Below, piece by piece: positions 17,648-25,205 of a stretch of 64,000 bases of DNA (within the stretch, counting starts at the first letter, position 1; every line of letters begins with the position of its first letter). The stretch is from Lachnospiraceae bacterium. GTDB taxonomy: Bacteria > Bacillota > Clostridia > Lachnospirales > Lachnospiraceae. The translations under genes were made by a program, and so were the position numbers. The notes under the pieces were generated by a model. It saw only the letters and a list, made by a program, of their open reading frames with translations, had not been told where the DNA came from and searched no databases. Where the stretch lies: the NCBI GenBank assembly GCA_014804675.1, contig JAAUZH010000039.1:1-64000 (forward strand). The letters are read 5' to 3'.

Positions 17648-18421
17648 ATGCTAAACTATATAAAAAGCGAATGTTACAGAGTTGTAAATAACATGTGGGT
17701 TTATGCCACAGCGGGAGTCCTTTCCATTCTGGTTCTGTTGCTGAACCTGATCTTATATTTGTTCCTGAACAATACAATAGACTTTCCCTATGGAACAACC
17801 TCATATTCTTTTTCCAATATTGTTGCACAACCAATGGTATATTGTTACATGGCATTTATCATTGCGGCAATTCTCTATGAAGGAGAGAAACGATATGGAA
17901 GTAAGAAAAACAGCATTGCCTATGGAATTTCCCGGACAAAAATTTTTGCGGGCAAGTGTATTGTCAGTCTGTTTACTTCCCTTGCAATCTTATTTGTTGT
18001 CATGGCCGTTTATATTGTCAGCGCAATAGTATTATTGGAACGCAAGGGGCCTGTAGAAGTAAGTGATATGCTGATGGAAGTGCCGGCAGTATCTTTGATT
18101 GCAGTTTCAGCCTTAATCTTAGGTATTGTTGTTCTGGAATATTTTGATAAGAGCATTGCAGGCATGATTCTATGGTTTTTTATATTCACTGCAATACCAA
18201 AATCCCTATTTTATATTGGAATTAAGGTAGATTCTCTTATGAAGATTGCCCTATGGCTGCCGGAAAATTTTTTTACAGCAGAAATGACTGTTAACATGAG
18301 CCAATGTGCAGCTATATGGGATACGCCAGCTGGAATGGCAAAATGTCTGATTTCCGGTGTGGCAGGAATCGTGATTTTTAGTATGGCAGGAGTAGCGATA
18401 TTGAGAAAAAAAGAAATTTAA
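17648..18421 (+). CDS. ABC-2 type permease
   Basis: This 257-residue protein has six predicted helices, starting VYATAGVLSILVLLLNLILY and ending GIVIFSMAGVAIL. SKKNSIAYGISRTKIFAGK is the cytoplasmic segment common to bacitracin-resistance-type permeases. The ribosome site GGGAGG lies 8 bases upstream, inside the end of the ATPase gene. It forms one transporter with the preceding gene. Confidence 0.85.
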   Translation: MLNYIKSECYRVVNNMWVYATAGVLSILVLLLNLILYLFLNNTIDFPYGTTSYSFSNIVAQPMVYCYMAFIIAAILYEGEKRYGSKKNSIAYGISRTKIFAGKCIVSLFTSLAILFVVMAVYIVSAIVLLERKGPVEVSDMLMEVPAVSLIAVSALILGIVVLEYFDKSIAGMILWFFIFTAIPKSLFYIGIKVDSLMKIALWLPENFFTAEMTVNMSQCAAIWDTPAGMAKCLISGVAGIVIFSMAGVAILRKKEI

Positions 18422-18429
18422 AAGTTGTA

Positions 18430-18468
18430 GCAGTTCAGCTCATAGGCACAGAGTGGGCTGAACTGTTA
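18430..18468. repeat. Mini-hairpin with H-element end sequences
   Basis: CAGTTCAGC...and...GCTGAACTGTT face each other across about 20 bases. The ends match the termini of the giant hairpins H1, H3 and H4 without their arms or tip. It lies between the permease and the kinase and could be a deletion derivative. It may also act as a weak terminator. Confidence 0.6.
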
Positions 18469-18494
18469 CTAAAAATTGTCTTGGAGGAAGAAAT

Positions 18495-19445
18495 ATGATT
18501 GACTGGCTTCTTGCTGTTGCTATTATAATAGGCGGATATTTTGCGCTTCGTTACTTTTTCATAAAGCATGCTCTGAAAGAAGTAAACAAGGAGCTGCAGG
18601 ATATCCAGAAAGATATGGCGCAAAATCAGATTCTTCATTTGCCCATGCCGGACCGGGACCTGGAGCAGCTGATACTTACCATAAATGCAGCTTTGGATGA
18701 AGTGCGGAAGGAACGCCAAAGCTACGAGAGACATGAAAAGGAATTTCAACAGCAGATAGAAAATATCAGTCATGATTTACGAACACCTTTGACGGTAATA
18801 CTGGGCTATATCAGATTCATGAAAAAATCAACCAAAGAAGGGAATCCGCTTCAAGACCAGGCAGAGGCTCTTTCGGTGATAGAGCGGAAAGCAGGAACTA
18901 TGGAAAAACTGGTATCACAGTTTTATGCCTATTCCCGTCTGAATGCCAAGGATTATCCATTGACCCTGCAGGAGATTGATGCCTGCAGGATTCTAAGGGA
19001 AAGCCTCATGGATAATTATCAGATTTTGGAAAAGGCAGGATTGGAAGTGGACAGCAGACTGCCGGAGCATCCTGTAATGGTTCAGGGAGAAACCGGTGCA
19101 CTGGATAGGATATTTTCCAATCTGTTTCAAAATGCCGGGCGATATGCAGACAGCTTTCTGGAAATCCATATAAAAGAAAGCCGGGAAAAGACTTTTATTA
19201 CCTTAACAAATGACACAGACAAGATTTCCAGAGAGGAGCTGCCTTATTTGTTTGACCGCTTTTATGTGCAGGATGGCGCTAGAAATCAGGATGGCACAGG
19301 ATTGGGACTGACGGTGGCAAGGCTTTTGGCAGAAGCTATGGATGGCGACTTAACGGTAGAGCTTGTGGATGAGAGGAAGAAGGAAGATGGAGAAAAAAAG
19401 GTTATTATTTGTTTTAACTTGTCTTTAGAAAATGCCTCCTCGTGA
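18495..19445 (+). CDS. Sensor histidine kinase
   Basis: The 316-residue protein has an N-terminal membrane helix (about 3-22, one only), a short coiled segment, a HisKA box ISHDLRTPLTVILGY (H93), and an HATPase domain with FSNLFQNAGRYAD (N box) and DGTGLGLTVARLLAEAMDG. With almost no extracellular sensor domain it fits intramembrane-sensing kinases that read ABC transporter activity. It closes the regulator-transporter-kinase cluster begun at 15948. The ribosome site is GGAGG. Confidence 0.9.
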   Translation: MIDWLLAVAIIIGGYFALRYFFIKHALKEVNKELQDIQKDMAQNQILHLPMPDRDLEQLILTINAALDEVRKERQSYERHEKEFQQQIENISHDLRTPLTVILGYIRFMKKSTKEGNPLQDQAEALSVIERKAGTMEKLVSQFYAYSRLNAKDYPLTLQEIDACRILRESLMDNYQILEKAGLEVDSRLPEHPVMVQGETGALDRIFSNLFQNAGRYADSFLEIHIKESREKTFITLTNDTDKISREELPYLFDRFYVQDGARNQDGTGLGLTVARLLAEAMDGDLTVELVDERKKEDGEKKVIICFNLSLENASS

Positions 19446-19522
19446 TTTTTTCTGCCGTCCTGTGGTACAATATCTTCGTTAGCTGGACTTTTAAGTAGGA
19501 GTTGTAAAGGAGAAAAATCTAG

Positions 19523-19726
19523 ACGTATCATATAATAAAGCGATACTTTGTGCCGGAAGATGCTTTGCGCGAGGCACTATTGAATGCTGGGGACGTGGTA
19601 TTGAGAAAATTTGTAATGGCTGCAGGTCAGATGGTGTATCAGAACCGTGGTTATCATAAAATAAAAACTTTGGAGCATATGCTTCCTAATGGAAAAAAAT
19701 TAGTACAGATAGATTTTGAGAGATAA
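19523..19726 (+). pseudogene. Fused debris: AlbA/RecG-like ATP-binding fragment and methyltransferase C-terminus
   Basis: One open frame without a start reads KRYFVPEDALREALLNA, resembling the N box of AlbA_2/RecG-like putative transcriptional regulators, and ends LPNGKKLVQIDFER. That ending closely matches the C-terminus of the methyltransferase at 37028 (LPNGKKLVQLDFRQ). A second frame over the middle reads ARGTIECWGRGIEKICNGC, another signature of the same AlbA_2-type family. The pieces therefore come from at least two genes joined by deletions and frameshifts. Confidence 0.55.
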
Positions 19727-19744
19727 GTTCATATAAACATTATC

Positions 19745-19782
19745 AAAAGCAGAGGAGACATTTTCAATATCCTCTGCTTTTT
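19745..19782 (+). terminator. Rho-independent terminator
   Basis: AAAAGCAGAGGA (19745-19756) pairs with TCCTCTGCTTTTT (19770-19782), a strong stem followed by T residues. It isolates the upstream kinase cluster and debris from the PadR operon. Confidence 0.85.
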
Positions 19783-19810
19783 CATCTGTTTTTCCTATTT
19801 CATTTCCCTA

Positions 19811-19839
19811 TTGACAGATTATATTATATGCCATATACT
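19811..19839 (+). promoter_or_regulatory. Promoter with overlapping operator of the PadR operon
   Basis: TTGACA (19811-19816) and TATACT (19834-19839) are 17 bp apart, near consensus. The palindrome TATATG-C-CATATA (19825-19837) overlaps the -10, a good place for PadR autorepression. A roughly 200-nt very AT-rich leader follows up to the gene at 20050; no riboswitch is recognised in it. Confidence 0.7.
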
Positions 19840-20049
19840 ATATACAAACACAATATTATACAACGTATAATATGATAAATAATATAATATAAAATCAAGT
19901 ATAATATGAAGAGCTATATAATATATTTCAGGCATTCATACACATGATTTTATGATTGAATCATGATTTTTTTAAAGAAAAGAGGGGGAATGTTGAAGAA
20001 AAAGGTGCAGATAAAACGTTATATGATTGAAGGAGAAAGGAGAATCGTT

Positions 20050-20376
20050 ATGGTTTTTAACACAGGCGCAGCGCTTCTGGATGCTATCGTCCTTGCGGTA
20101 GTTTCCAAGGAAGAAGGCGGCACATACGGGTATAAGATCACCCAGCAGGTACGGCAGGTAATCGAGCTTTCTGAGTCTACCCTGTATCCGGTACTTAGAA
20201 GACTGCAGAAATACGGATTTCTAGAGGTATACGACATGGAATGCGGAGGCAGGAACCGCAGATACTACAAACTGACCATTTCAGGAAGCACACAGCTGGA
20301 TATGTATAAAAGGGAATGGAAAGTATATGCCGGAAAGATAAATGGGATGTTTGAGGGAGGAGCCATTTATGAATAG
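20050..20376 (+). CDS. PadR family transcriptional regulator
   Basis: The 108-residue protein is a PadR winged helix: LDAIVLAVVSKEEGGTYGYK, ESTLYPVLRRLQKYGFLEVY and GGRNRRYYKLTISGSTQL, with a C-terminal dimerisation helix. ATG 20050 has AAAGGAGAA upstream; the longer frame adds a basic stretch without support. It overlaps the DUF1700 gene by 8 bases. PadR-DUF1700-DUF4097 operons are common in Firmicutes and usually respond to envelope stress. Confidence 0.9.
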   Translation: MVFNTGAALLDAIVLAVVSKEEGGTYGYKITQQVRQVIELSESTLYPVLRRLQKYGFLEVYDMECGGRNRRYYKLTISGSTQLDMYKREWKVYAGKINGMFEGGAIYE

Positions 20377-21046
20377 AGAGGAATTTTTGAAAAAATTGGA
20401 GTCGCTGCTTTCGGATATAGATGCATCAGAACGGAAAGAAGCATTGGAATATTATGAGGAATATTTTGAAGATTCGGAAAAGGAAGAGGCGGATGTAATA
20501 AGAGAGCTTGGTTCTCCACAAGAGGTTGCTCACAGCATACGGGAAGAGCTGGCGGAAAAGGAAATTGTCGTTGCAGCTGAGGGAAGGGAAGAAAGCCAGT
20601 CGGAGAAAAGCCAGTCGGAAGCCGGACAATTCCGAAAAGAATCGTCCCAGGGAAGCAAAGGCATGGAGCCATGGGCAGTGGTATTGATTGTGCTTGCTGT
20701 TCTGTTTTTAGGAATTCCGGTAGGAGTACCGCTGTTAGCAGGAGCTTTCAGTCTGGTGGCAGGGGTTATTGCGGTTATACTTGGATTAATTCTTGCTGCA
20801 GCCATTTGTGCAGTGGGATTCGGATTTGCCGCAATAGTATGTTTAGTAGTAAGTATTGTTAAGCTGGTTACCATACCCTTAGCGGGAATCATCCTTATGG
20901 GAATAGGTCTGCTGCTTATGGGACTTTGCTTTTTGTCAGCTCTGATAACATGGAAGGTATGTGCCGTGATAGTGCCTGCAATCGTAAGAGGAATCGTTTA
21001 TCTGTGCAGACTGCCGTTTCACGGTAGAAAGGGGGCAGCAGCATGA
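20369..21046 (+). CDS. DUF1700 (HAAS-domain) membrane protein
   Basis: The N-terminal 60 residues form the helical HAAS domain (MNREEFLKKLESLLSDIDAS, EALEYYEEYFED, ELGSPQEVAHSIREEL). A Ser/Glu/Lys linker follows, then four to five hydrophobic helices (about residues 95-215). The domain pairs with PadR regulators and is thought to relay a membrane signal. ATG 20369 has GGGAGG just upstream. It overlaps both neighbours, so the operon is tightly coupled. Confidence 0.85.
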   Translation: MNREEFLKKLESLLSDIDASERKEALEYYEEYFEDSEKEEADVIRELGSPQEVAHSIREELAEKEIVVAAEGREESQSEKSQSEAGQFRKESSQGSKGMEPWAVVLIVLAVLFLGIPVGVPLLAGAFSLVAGVIAVILGLILAAAICAVGFGFAAIVCLVVSIVKLVTIPLAGIILMGIGLLLMGLCFLSALITWKVCAVIVPAIVRGIVYLCRLPFHGRKGAAA

Positions 21047-21987
21047 AAAAGGGAACAAAGTTTTTATTATTGGGAGGCCTTTTTCTAACGATAGCTGGCA
21101 TGTTGCTTGTTTTTACGGGTGTGATCATTGGAGGCCGTGATAATATTGCCAGAATGATGGAAAATGGTGATTTTACAGTAAAAGTGAACGGAATCAATTT
21201 GTTTCGTTTTGATACAGATTATGACTGGGATCATATGATGGATGCAATTGAAAATTCAGATTCTATTGTTGTTTCAAGTGAGGAGCTGGTGGAACTGGCA
21301 AAAGCAGGAGAAGTCAGGAGCATTCGGATTAAAATTGGCGGTGGCAGCATAAAGATAGAAGAGAGTGAGCTTTATGACAGCTTTACTCTAAAATATAAGT
21401 ATCAGAAAAAACCTTATACATGGAACGTGTCAGATGGCAGGCTGACTATTGAGAATTCGGATAATGTACTATATAAGGATGGAATACGAATCGATAAAAA
21501 TTGGGACGAAGTTATTTTGTATATGCCAAAGGGCACCAGCCTGGAAACACTGGAAATTGATTTGGGCGGTGGAGAAATGAGGCTGGAGAACATGAAAGCA
21601 GTCCAAACGATTGTTTCCGTGGGAGCAGGAGAGCTTGTGATGAATAATCTGGTTTCGGAAGATTTAAATGTGGATATTGGGGCAGGAGAAATCGAAACCG
21701 GAAATTCCAAGGTAGACAATCTGTATATTAATATGTCAATGGGCAGTGTAAAATATAAGGGTGAGCTGAACCGGAACGGGGAAATTCATTGCAGTATGGG
21801 AGAAGTGGCTCTGGACCTGACAGGCAAAAGAGATGATTTTAACTATTCCGTCAGCTGTTCGGCAGGCACTGTGGAAATTGAGGATTCAGAATTTACAGGC
21901 TTGGGTGTTGCCAAGCGCATTGATAATGGCGCCCAGAAGGAAATAACCATTAACTGTTCCATGGGAAGCGTGGAAATTGATTTTTAG
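21043..21987 (+). CDS. DUF4097 beta-repeat protein, membrane anchored
   Basis: This 314-residue protein has one N-terminal membrane helix (LLLGGLFLTIAGMLLVFTGV) and an extracytoplasmic beta-solenoid. Eight repeats of a small-residue turn plus strand can be read: GGGSIKIEE, GGGEMRLEN, GAGELVMNN, GAGEIETGN, SMGSVKYKG, SMGEVALDL, SAGTVEIED and SMGSVEIDF. The function of this family is unknown; in such operons it is taken as an envelope-stress sensor or scaffold. It overlaps DUF1700 by 4 bases. Confidence 0.85.
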   Translation: MKKGTKFLLLGGLFLTIAGMLLVFTGVIIGGRDNIARMMENGDFTVKVNGINLFRFDTDYDWDHMMDAIENSDSIVVSSEELVELAKAGEVRSIRIKIGGGSIKIEESELYDSFTLKYKYQKKPYTWNVSDGRLTIENSDNVLYKDGIRIDKNWDEVILYMPKGTSLETLEIDLGGGEMRLENMKAVQTIVSVGAGELVMNNLVSEDLNVDIGAGEIETGNSKVDNLYINMSMGSVKYKGELNRNGEIHCSMGEVALDLTGKRDDFNYSVSCSAGTVEIEDSEFTGLGVAKRIDNGAQKEITINCSMGSVEIDF

Positions 21988-22033
21988 GAATCTGTATTAG
22001 TATGCGGATAAGTACAGAAGAGGAGAAAAAATT

Positions 22034-22918
22034 ATGTTAAAAAAAATTTTTTGTGGTAAAGAGGGATACCGGATTGGCTGGAAAATAGTATTTGCTTTTC
22101 TTGTTTATTGCATTGCTTCCATTTTATCCATTATCATTGGAAGCATTCTATATCAAAATGTTCATATTACTTCCTTTTTCGATATGGTAAGCAGTACTAT
22201 GAGCAGTAGTGAAGGATATGCTCTCGTATCGGTTATTTCAATTCTGTTATTGTACTTTCTGTTTTATGGGCTGGTAAAGCATGGTTCTTTATCCAAAAGT
22301 GATTTGGGAATCGGTGAACCTTTATGGAAAAGTATGAGGAAGGGCGGAATTGGTTTTTTACTTGGCTTCATTTTTATTTGTCTGGAGATTTTTTTGCTGC
22401 TCCTGCTGGGGGAAGGAGAACTTACCTTTTCTCCTTTTACCGGCAATACGTTAAAAATGCTATTTTTTACCTTGATTGCATTTGCCGGTGTTGCGTTTAC
22501 GGAAGAAATTACGTTTCGAGGATATATGCAGCATCATCTTGGAAAACGAAGCAGGATATGTGGAATTGTTGCTTCGGCAATTATTTTTGCAGCATCCCAT
22601 CTAATCAATTCAAAGTATGAGATATTATCACTTGTGTACTTGATATTAGGTGGATTGATGTTTGCGCTCCTGCGGCTTGTAAGCGGCTCGATATGGCTGC
22701 CGGTGGGATTTCATCTGGCATGGAACTGGACCGAATGCTCTATATTCGGATTGCTGCAATCCGGTGAAAAGCACTGGCTCTTTATAGATTATAAGAAAGC
22801 TACTATTTTAAATGGCGGAGAAAGCGGATCGGGCCTGATACAGATATTTGTTTTACTTATCATATTAGCTCTGCTTATATGGTACGATGGAAGGAAAAAG
22901 AAGGGAGAAGAGATATGA
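22034..22918 (+). CDS. CPBP family intramembrane metalloprotease
   Basis: This 294-residue protein has about eight membrane helices. The CPBP motifs are present: the glutamate pair and arginine in FTEEITFRGYMQHHL, the first His in ASHLIN, and the C-terminal HLAWNWTE. Related proteins process prenylated proteins or protect against self-made bacteriocins. The ribosome site is GAGGAG. It overlaps the PspC gene by ATGA and probably belongs to the PadR-controlled operon. Confidence 0.88.
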   Translation: MLKKIFCGKEGYRIGWKIVFAFLVYCIASILSIIIGSILYQNVHITSFFDMVSSTMSSSEGYALVSVISILLLYFLFYGLVKHGSLSKSDLGIGEPLWKSMRKGGIGFLLGFIFICLEIFLLLLLGEGELTFSPFTGNTLKMLFFTLIAFAGVAFTEEITFRGYMQHHLGKRSRICGIVASAIIFAASHLINSKYEILSLVYLILGGLMFALLRLVSGSIWLPVGFHLAWNWTECSIFGLLQSGEKHWLFIDYKKATILNGGESGSGLIQIFVLLIILALLIWYDGRKKKGEEI

Positions 22919-23106
22919 GTAATGATTACAAAAAGCTGACCAGAAGCAGCAATAACAAAATATTATGTGGAGTGTGTGGCGGAGTCGGAGAATATCTGGG
23001 CTTGGACCCTACTGTAGTACGACTGCTGTTCATCCTGTTTTCTTTTATGGGAGGCGGCGGAATACTGGCATATTTCATTATGGCAATTATTATGCCGGAT
23101 GAATAA
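22915..23106 (+). CDS. PspC domain protein
   Basis: This 63-residue protein is a single PspC domain: KLTRSSNNKILCGVCGGVGE, LGLDPTVVRLLFILF, and a membrane helix (about 36-60). PspC proteins sit in the membrane and take part in envelope stress signalling. ATG 22915 overlaps the CPBP stop. It is the last gene of the operon and is followed by a terminator. Confidence 0.88.
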   Translation: MSNDYKKLTRSSNNKILCGVCGGVGEYLGLDPTVVRLLFILFSFMGGGGILAYFIMAIIMPDE

Positions 23107-23142
23107 AAAGAAATCCTGATAAATTCCCATATAATTTTTTAG

Positions 23143-23191
23143 AAAAAAGACAGCGAAAAGAGTTGAACATTTCTTTTCTACTGTCTTTTTT
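23143..23191 (+). terminator. Rho-independent terminator
   Basis: AAAAAAGACAG (23143-23153) pairs with CTGTCTTTTTT (23181-23191), with further pairing inside. It ends the PadR-PspC operon, and because the ECF gene converges on it, it may serve both strands. Confidence 0.8.
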
Positions 23192-23216
23192 CGTTTTCTC
23201 TAAAATCATGTGAAAA

Positions 23217-23807
23217 TCATGCAAGATTCTTCCGGCTTCCCAGATTCATCCATGCGCGCACATCCGGCACCTGGGATAAGATGGGGAGCAAAAGCGCTCC
23301 AAGGATAATTCCGGCAGTGCCCTGTATGCAGTTTGAAAAAATACCCGCAGCCGCACTTGCAAGACCGGCTGCCAGAGTTTCCCCATTATAAGCTCCCGCA
23401 AGAAACATAGTCTGTATTATTTTATTGAGAAAATAGCCGAATACCATGTTGATTTCTGCAAGAATCCCGGCAGTTACAAAAAGAAAGGTCTGTTTCGTTT
23501 TCCAAACCTGCTTCAGCTTCCGGAACACAATAGCGGCAATCAATGCCGTAACGCCCTTTATCACAAGGGTAGGAATGGCATAAATGACATATCCGGATAA
23601 GATGTCTGCAAACATGGAACCGATTCCGGCAGACAGGGAACCTGCAACAGGTCCTAAAATAATGCCGCAAAGCAGCACAAGGCAGTCACCGGGATGAATA
23701 TAGCCAAGTGTAGGCGTAGGAATCTGAATACTCATAGTGGCAACGCAGGTAAAGGCAGCCATCAGGGCAGTTGCGACCAAGGCTTTTGTGTCTTTTAATA
23801 GTTTCAT
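23217..23807 (-). CDS. ECF transporter S component
   Basis: This 196-residue hydrophobic protein has about six helices. The pattern TPTLGYIHPGDCLVLLCGII, GPVAGSLSAGIGSMFADILS, and YAIPTLVIKGVTALIAA is that of substrate-binding S components of energy-coupling-factor vitamin transporters, which share an EcfAAT module encoded elsewhere. The substrate cannot be told; no known riboswitch was recognised in the leader, though a small stem (AAGCAG/CTGCTT) lies at about 23870-23900. ATG 23807 fits the GGAGAG ribosome site better than the ATG at 23813. Confidence 0.82.
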   Translation of the reverse strand: MKLLKDTKALVATALMAAFTCVATMSIQIPTPTLGYIHPGDCLVLLCGIILGPVAGSLSAGIGSMFADILSGYVIYAIPTLVIKGVTALIAAIVFRKLKQVWKTKQTFLFVTAGILAEINMVFGYFLNKIIQTMFLAGAYNGETLAAGLASAAAGIFSNCIQGTAGIILGALLLPILSQVPDVRAWMNLGSRKNLA

Positions 23808-23997
23808 AATCATCTCTCCGTTTCTTACATTCTAATATAAATTGATTCTAAAATCCTTTTATTTTTATTTAAAAGCAGAACCTTGCCTGCTTTCCATTAT
23901 ACGAAAATATGGTATGATAGAAACTGCCAACTTATATTTTTTTAAGCAGTCCAGTTTAAATTAAAGGGTTTTTAGAGAATATGATTATTCATGGGGG

Positions 23998-24068
23998 ATA
24001 TAATACAACTAAGCACAGGTGCAACATTTTCTTTCAAAATGTTGCACCTGTGCTTAGTTGTATTATAT
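23998..24068. repeat. Left site of candidate invertible segment (perfect 33-bp palindrome)
   Basis: Arms 23998-24030 and 24036-24068 are perfectly complementary around spacer CTTTC. The inner part, TGCAACATTTT-CTTTC-AAAATGTTGCA, is a 27-bp tyrosine-recombinase-like core. Its exact reverse complement is the core of the right site (spacer GAAAG). Confidence 0.88.
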
Positions 24069-24093
24069 TTCGGACGATTCCCAAAATACTTTA
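24067..24093 (-). promoter_or_regulatory. Sigma-D (sigma-28)-like promoter inside the invertible segment
   Basis: On the minus strand TAAA (24093-24090) is followed after exactly 15 bases by TCCGAAAT (24074-24067). The flagellar sigma consensus is TAAA-N15-GCCGATAT, a 6 of 8 match in the -10. It now points left, out of the segment and away from the flagellin. Inversion would point it at csrA-hag. Confidence 0.55.
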
Positions 24094-24149
24094 TACCTTT
24101 TTCAAAAAAATTTCTATTTTTAAAATAAAGAAAATCTGGACGAGCACAT

Positions 24150-24728
24150 TTAAAGCTGTATCCTGGAAAACACTTCATCCTTATCATCCTGGTCGATACA
24201 AAGATAACGCCTGGTAATCTGATAAGAGGAATGATTGAAAATACTCATCAGCAATGCGGGAGGAGTTCCCTGCTTCCAGGCATGATATCCAAAAGTTTTG
24301 CGAAGGGAGTGGCAGCTGATGAAATCCTCCATGCCTATGTTTTGTGCCGCCTTTCGGATAATGCGGTATGCCTGATAGCGGGATAAAGGCATATGGCTAT
24401 CCGGCATGCTTGAAAACAGGTAAGGGTTATGATTGCTGTTGTTTCCCGCCTTTTCTTTAAATTTCTGTAAAACCGCACGCACTTCATTATTTAGGAAAAT
24501 GCGGTTTTCTTTTCCTGTCTTTTGTTCAGTCACCACGATATGCCTTCTGACTTTTTCCTTTTCATATACCATATCCCAGGTAAGGTGCAGGAGGTCATTG
24601 ATGCGCAGCGCTGTATTCAGCCCTACAAGGATCAGAGTATAATTCCGGGGATGAAATTCCTGTTCCATATAGTAGTTTTTAAACTGTTTCAATAGATGTT
24701 TGTTTCTGATAGGCTGTGTTGTGCTCAT
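24150..24728 (-). CDS. Small tyrosine recombinase (candidate DNA invertase)
   Basis: This 192-residue protein is nearly all catalytic domain, like FimB/FimE/RecV-type invertases. Active-site residues are complete: R in LNTALRINDLLHLTWDMV, K in TEQKTGKENRIFLN, HSLRKTFGYHAW, H in FNHSSYQITRRYLCI and the Tyr in the same motif. The ribosome site AAAGGAGC lies before the ATG. The gene lies between two 27-bp sites in inverted orientation, so it would travel with the segment it flips. After inversion it would read towards csrA-hag. Confidence 0.9.
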   Translation of the reverse strand: MSTTQPIRNKHLLKQFKNYYMEQEFHPRNYTLILVGLNTALRINDLLHLTWDMVYEKEKVRRHIVVTEQKTGKENRIFLNNEVRAVLQKFKEKAGNNSNHNPYLFSSMPDSHMPLSRYQAYRIIRKAAQNIGMEDFISCHSLRKTFGYHAWKQGTPPALLMSIFNHSSYQITRRYLCIDQDDKDEVFSRIQL

Positions 24729-24775
24729 AGCGTAAGCTCCTTTCTTTTACAATTAAAGTAATACGTACAATCAAA

Positions 24776-24808
24776 TCATGCAACATTTTGAAAGAAAATG
24801 TTGCATGA
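24776..24808. repeat. Right site of candidate invertible segment
   Basis: Arms TCATGCAACATTTT (24776-24789) and AAAATGTTGCATGA (24795-24808) flank spacer GAAAG. The inner 27 bp are the exact reverse complement of the left core at 24020-24046, making a pair of inverted sites about 760 bp apart. csrA starts 36 bases further on. Confidence 0.88.
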
Positions 24809-24843
24809 TGCAGGGTGGCAGAGAAATTCAGGGAGGTGGAAAT

Positions 24844-25110
24844 ATGCTTAGAATGTCAGTCAGTACTGAAGAATATTTGCTCATAGGCGATAATGTGAAG
24901 CTTGTTTTTTTAGGCGGAAGCGGAAATCATATGCGGATCATGATAGAGGCGCCAAAGGATGTGAATATCATCCGAAGCAAGGTATTGGAAAAAAAGATTA
25001 CGAATCCGGAAGAAAAAGCAAGGCTTCCTAAATATTACAGGGAGGAAGAAAAGCCGGAGAAGTACAAAAAGAAACGCATTTCAATCGTAAGGAATGAACA
25101 AGCAAGGTAA
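24844..25110 (+). CDS. csrA: CsrA-like translational regulator with C-terminal extension
   Basis: The first 50 residues follow CsrA: MLRMSVSTEEYLLIGDNVKL, VFLGGSGNHMRIMIEAPKDV and NIIRSKVLEK. A basic tail of about 35 residues (KYYREEEKPEKYKKKR) is longer than usual. CsrA binds GGA motifs in hairpins over ribosome sites; in Bacillus it represses flagellin and is relieved by FliW. ATG 24844 follows GGGAGG. The flagellin gene is immediately downstream, and no fliW is seen in the window. In the present orientation no good promoter lies between it and the inversion site. Confidence 0.82.
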   Translation: MLRMSVSTEEYLLIGDNVKLVFLGGSGNHMRIMIEAPKDVNIIRSKVLEKKITNPEEKARLPKYYREEEKPEKYKKKRISIVRNEQAR

Positions 25111-25205
25111 TAACTCGACGCTAACCTAGGGGCGCCGATTATTATAAATTTAATGAACACACCGGGCAAAAGGACGTGTCCGGACACACACAAGGAGGTA
25201 ATAGT
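25111..25205 (+). promoter_or_regulatory. Flagellin leader with possible CsrA sites
   Basis: The gap holds AAGGACG, the palindrome GTGTCCGGACAC and the strong ribosome site AAGGAGG. These give three GGA triplets, one in a hairpin and one in the Shine-Dalgarno sequence, like the Bacillus hag leader. GCCGATTA at 25134 resembles a sigma-D -10, but no TAAA lies 15 bases before it. Confidence 0.5.

Noticed and set aside
15948..19445. vanRS genes of the vanG operon
   Set aside because: The regulator and kinase enclose an ABC exporter and have their own phased operator, which fits peptide-antibiotic sensing. A role at vanG is kept only as a hypothesis.
20367..20672. Antisense open frames over core genes (one example)
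   Set aside because: They lack ribosome sites and family similarity and are by-products of the codon use of the real genes.
23814..23940. preQ1 or other vitamin riboswitch before the ECF gene
   Set aside because: A small stem and an A-rich tail are present, but the conserved bases of known classes cannot be identified.
25111..25205. Independent sigma-D promoter for hag
   Set aside because: GCCGATTA at 25134 is a fair -10, but there is no TAAA element 14-16 bases upstream, so it is not called as a promoter.
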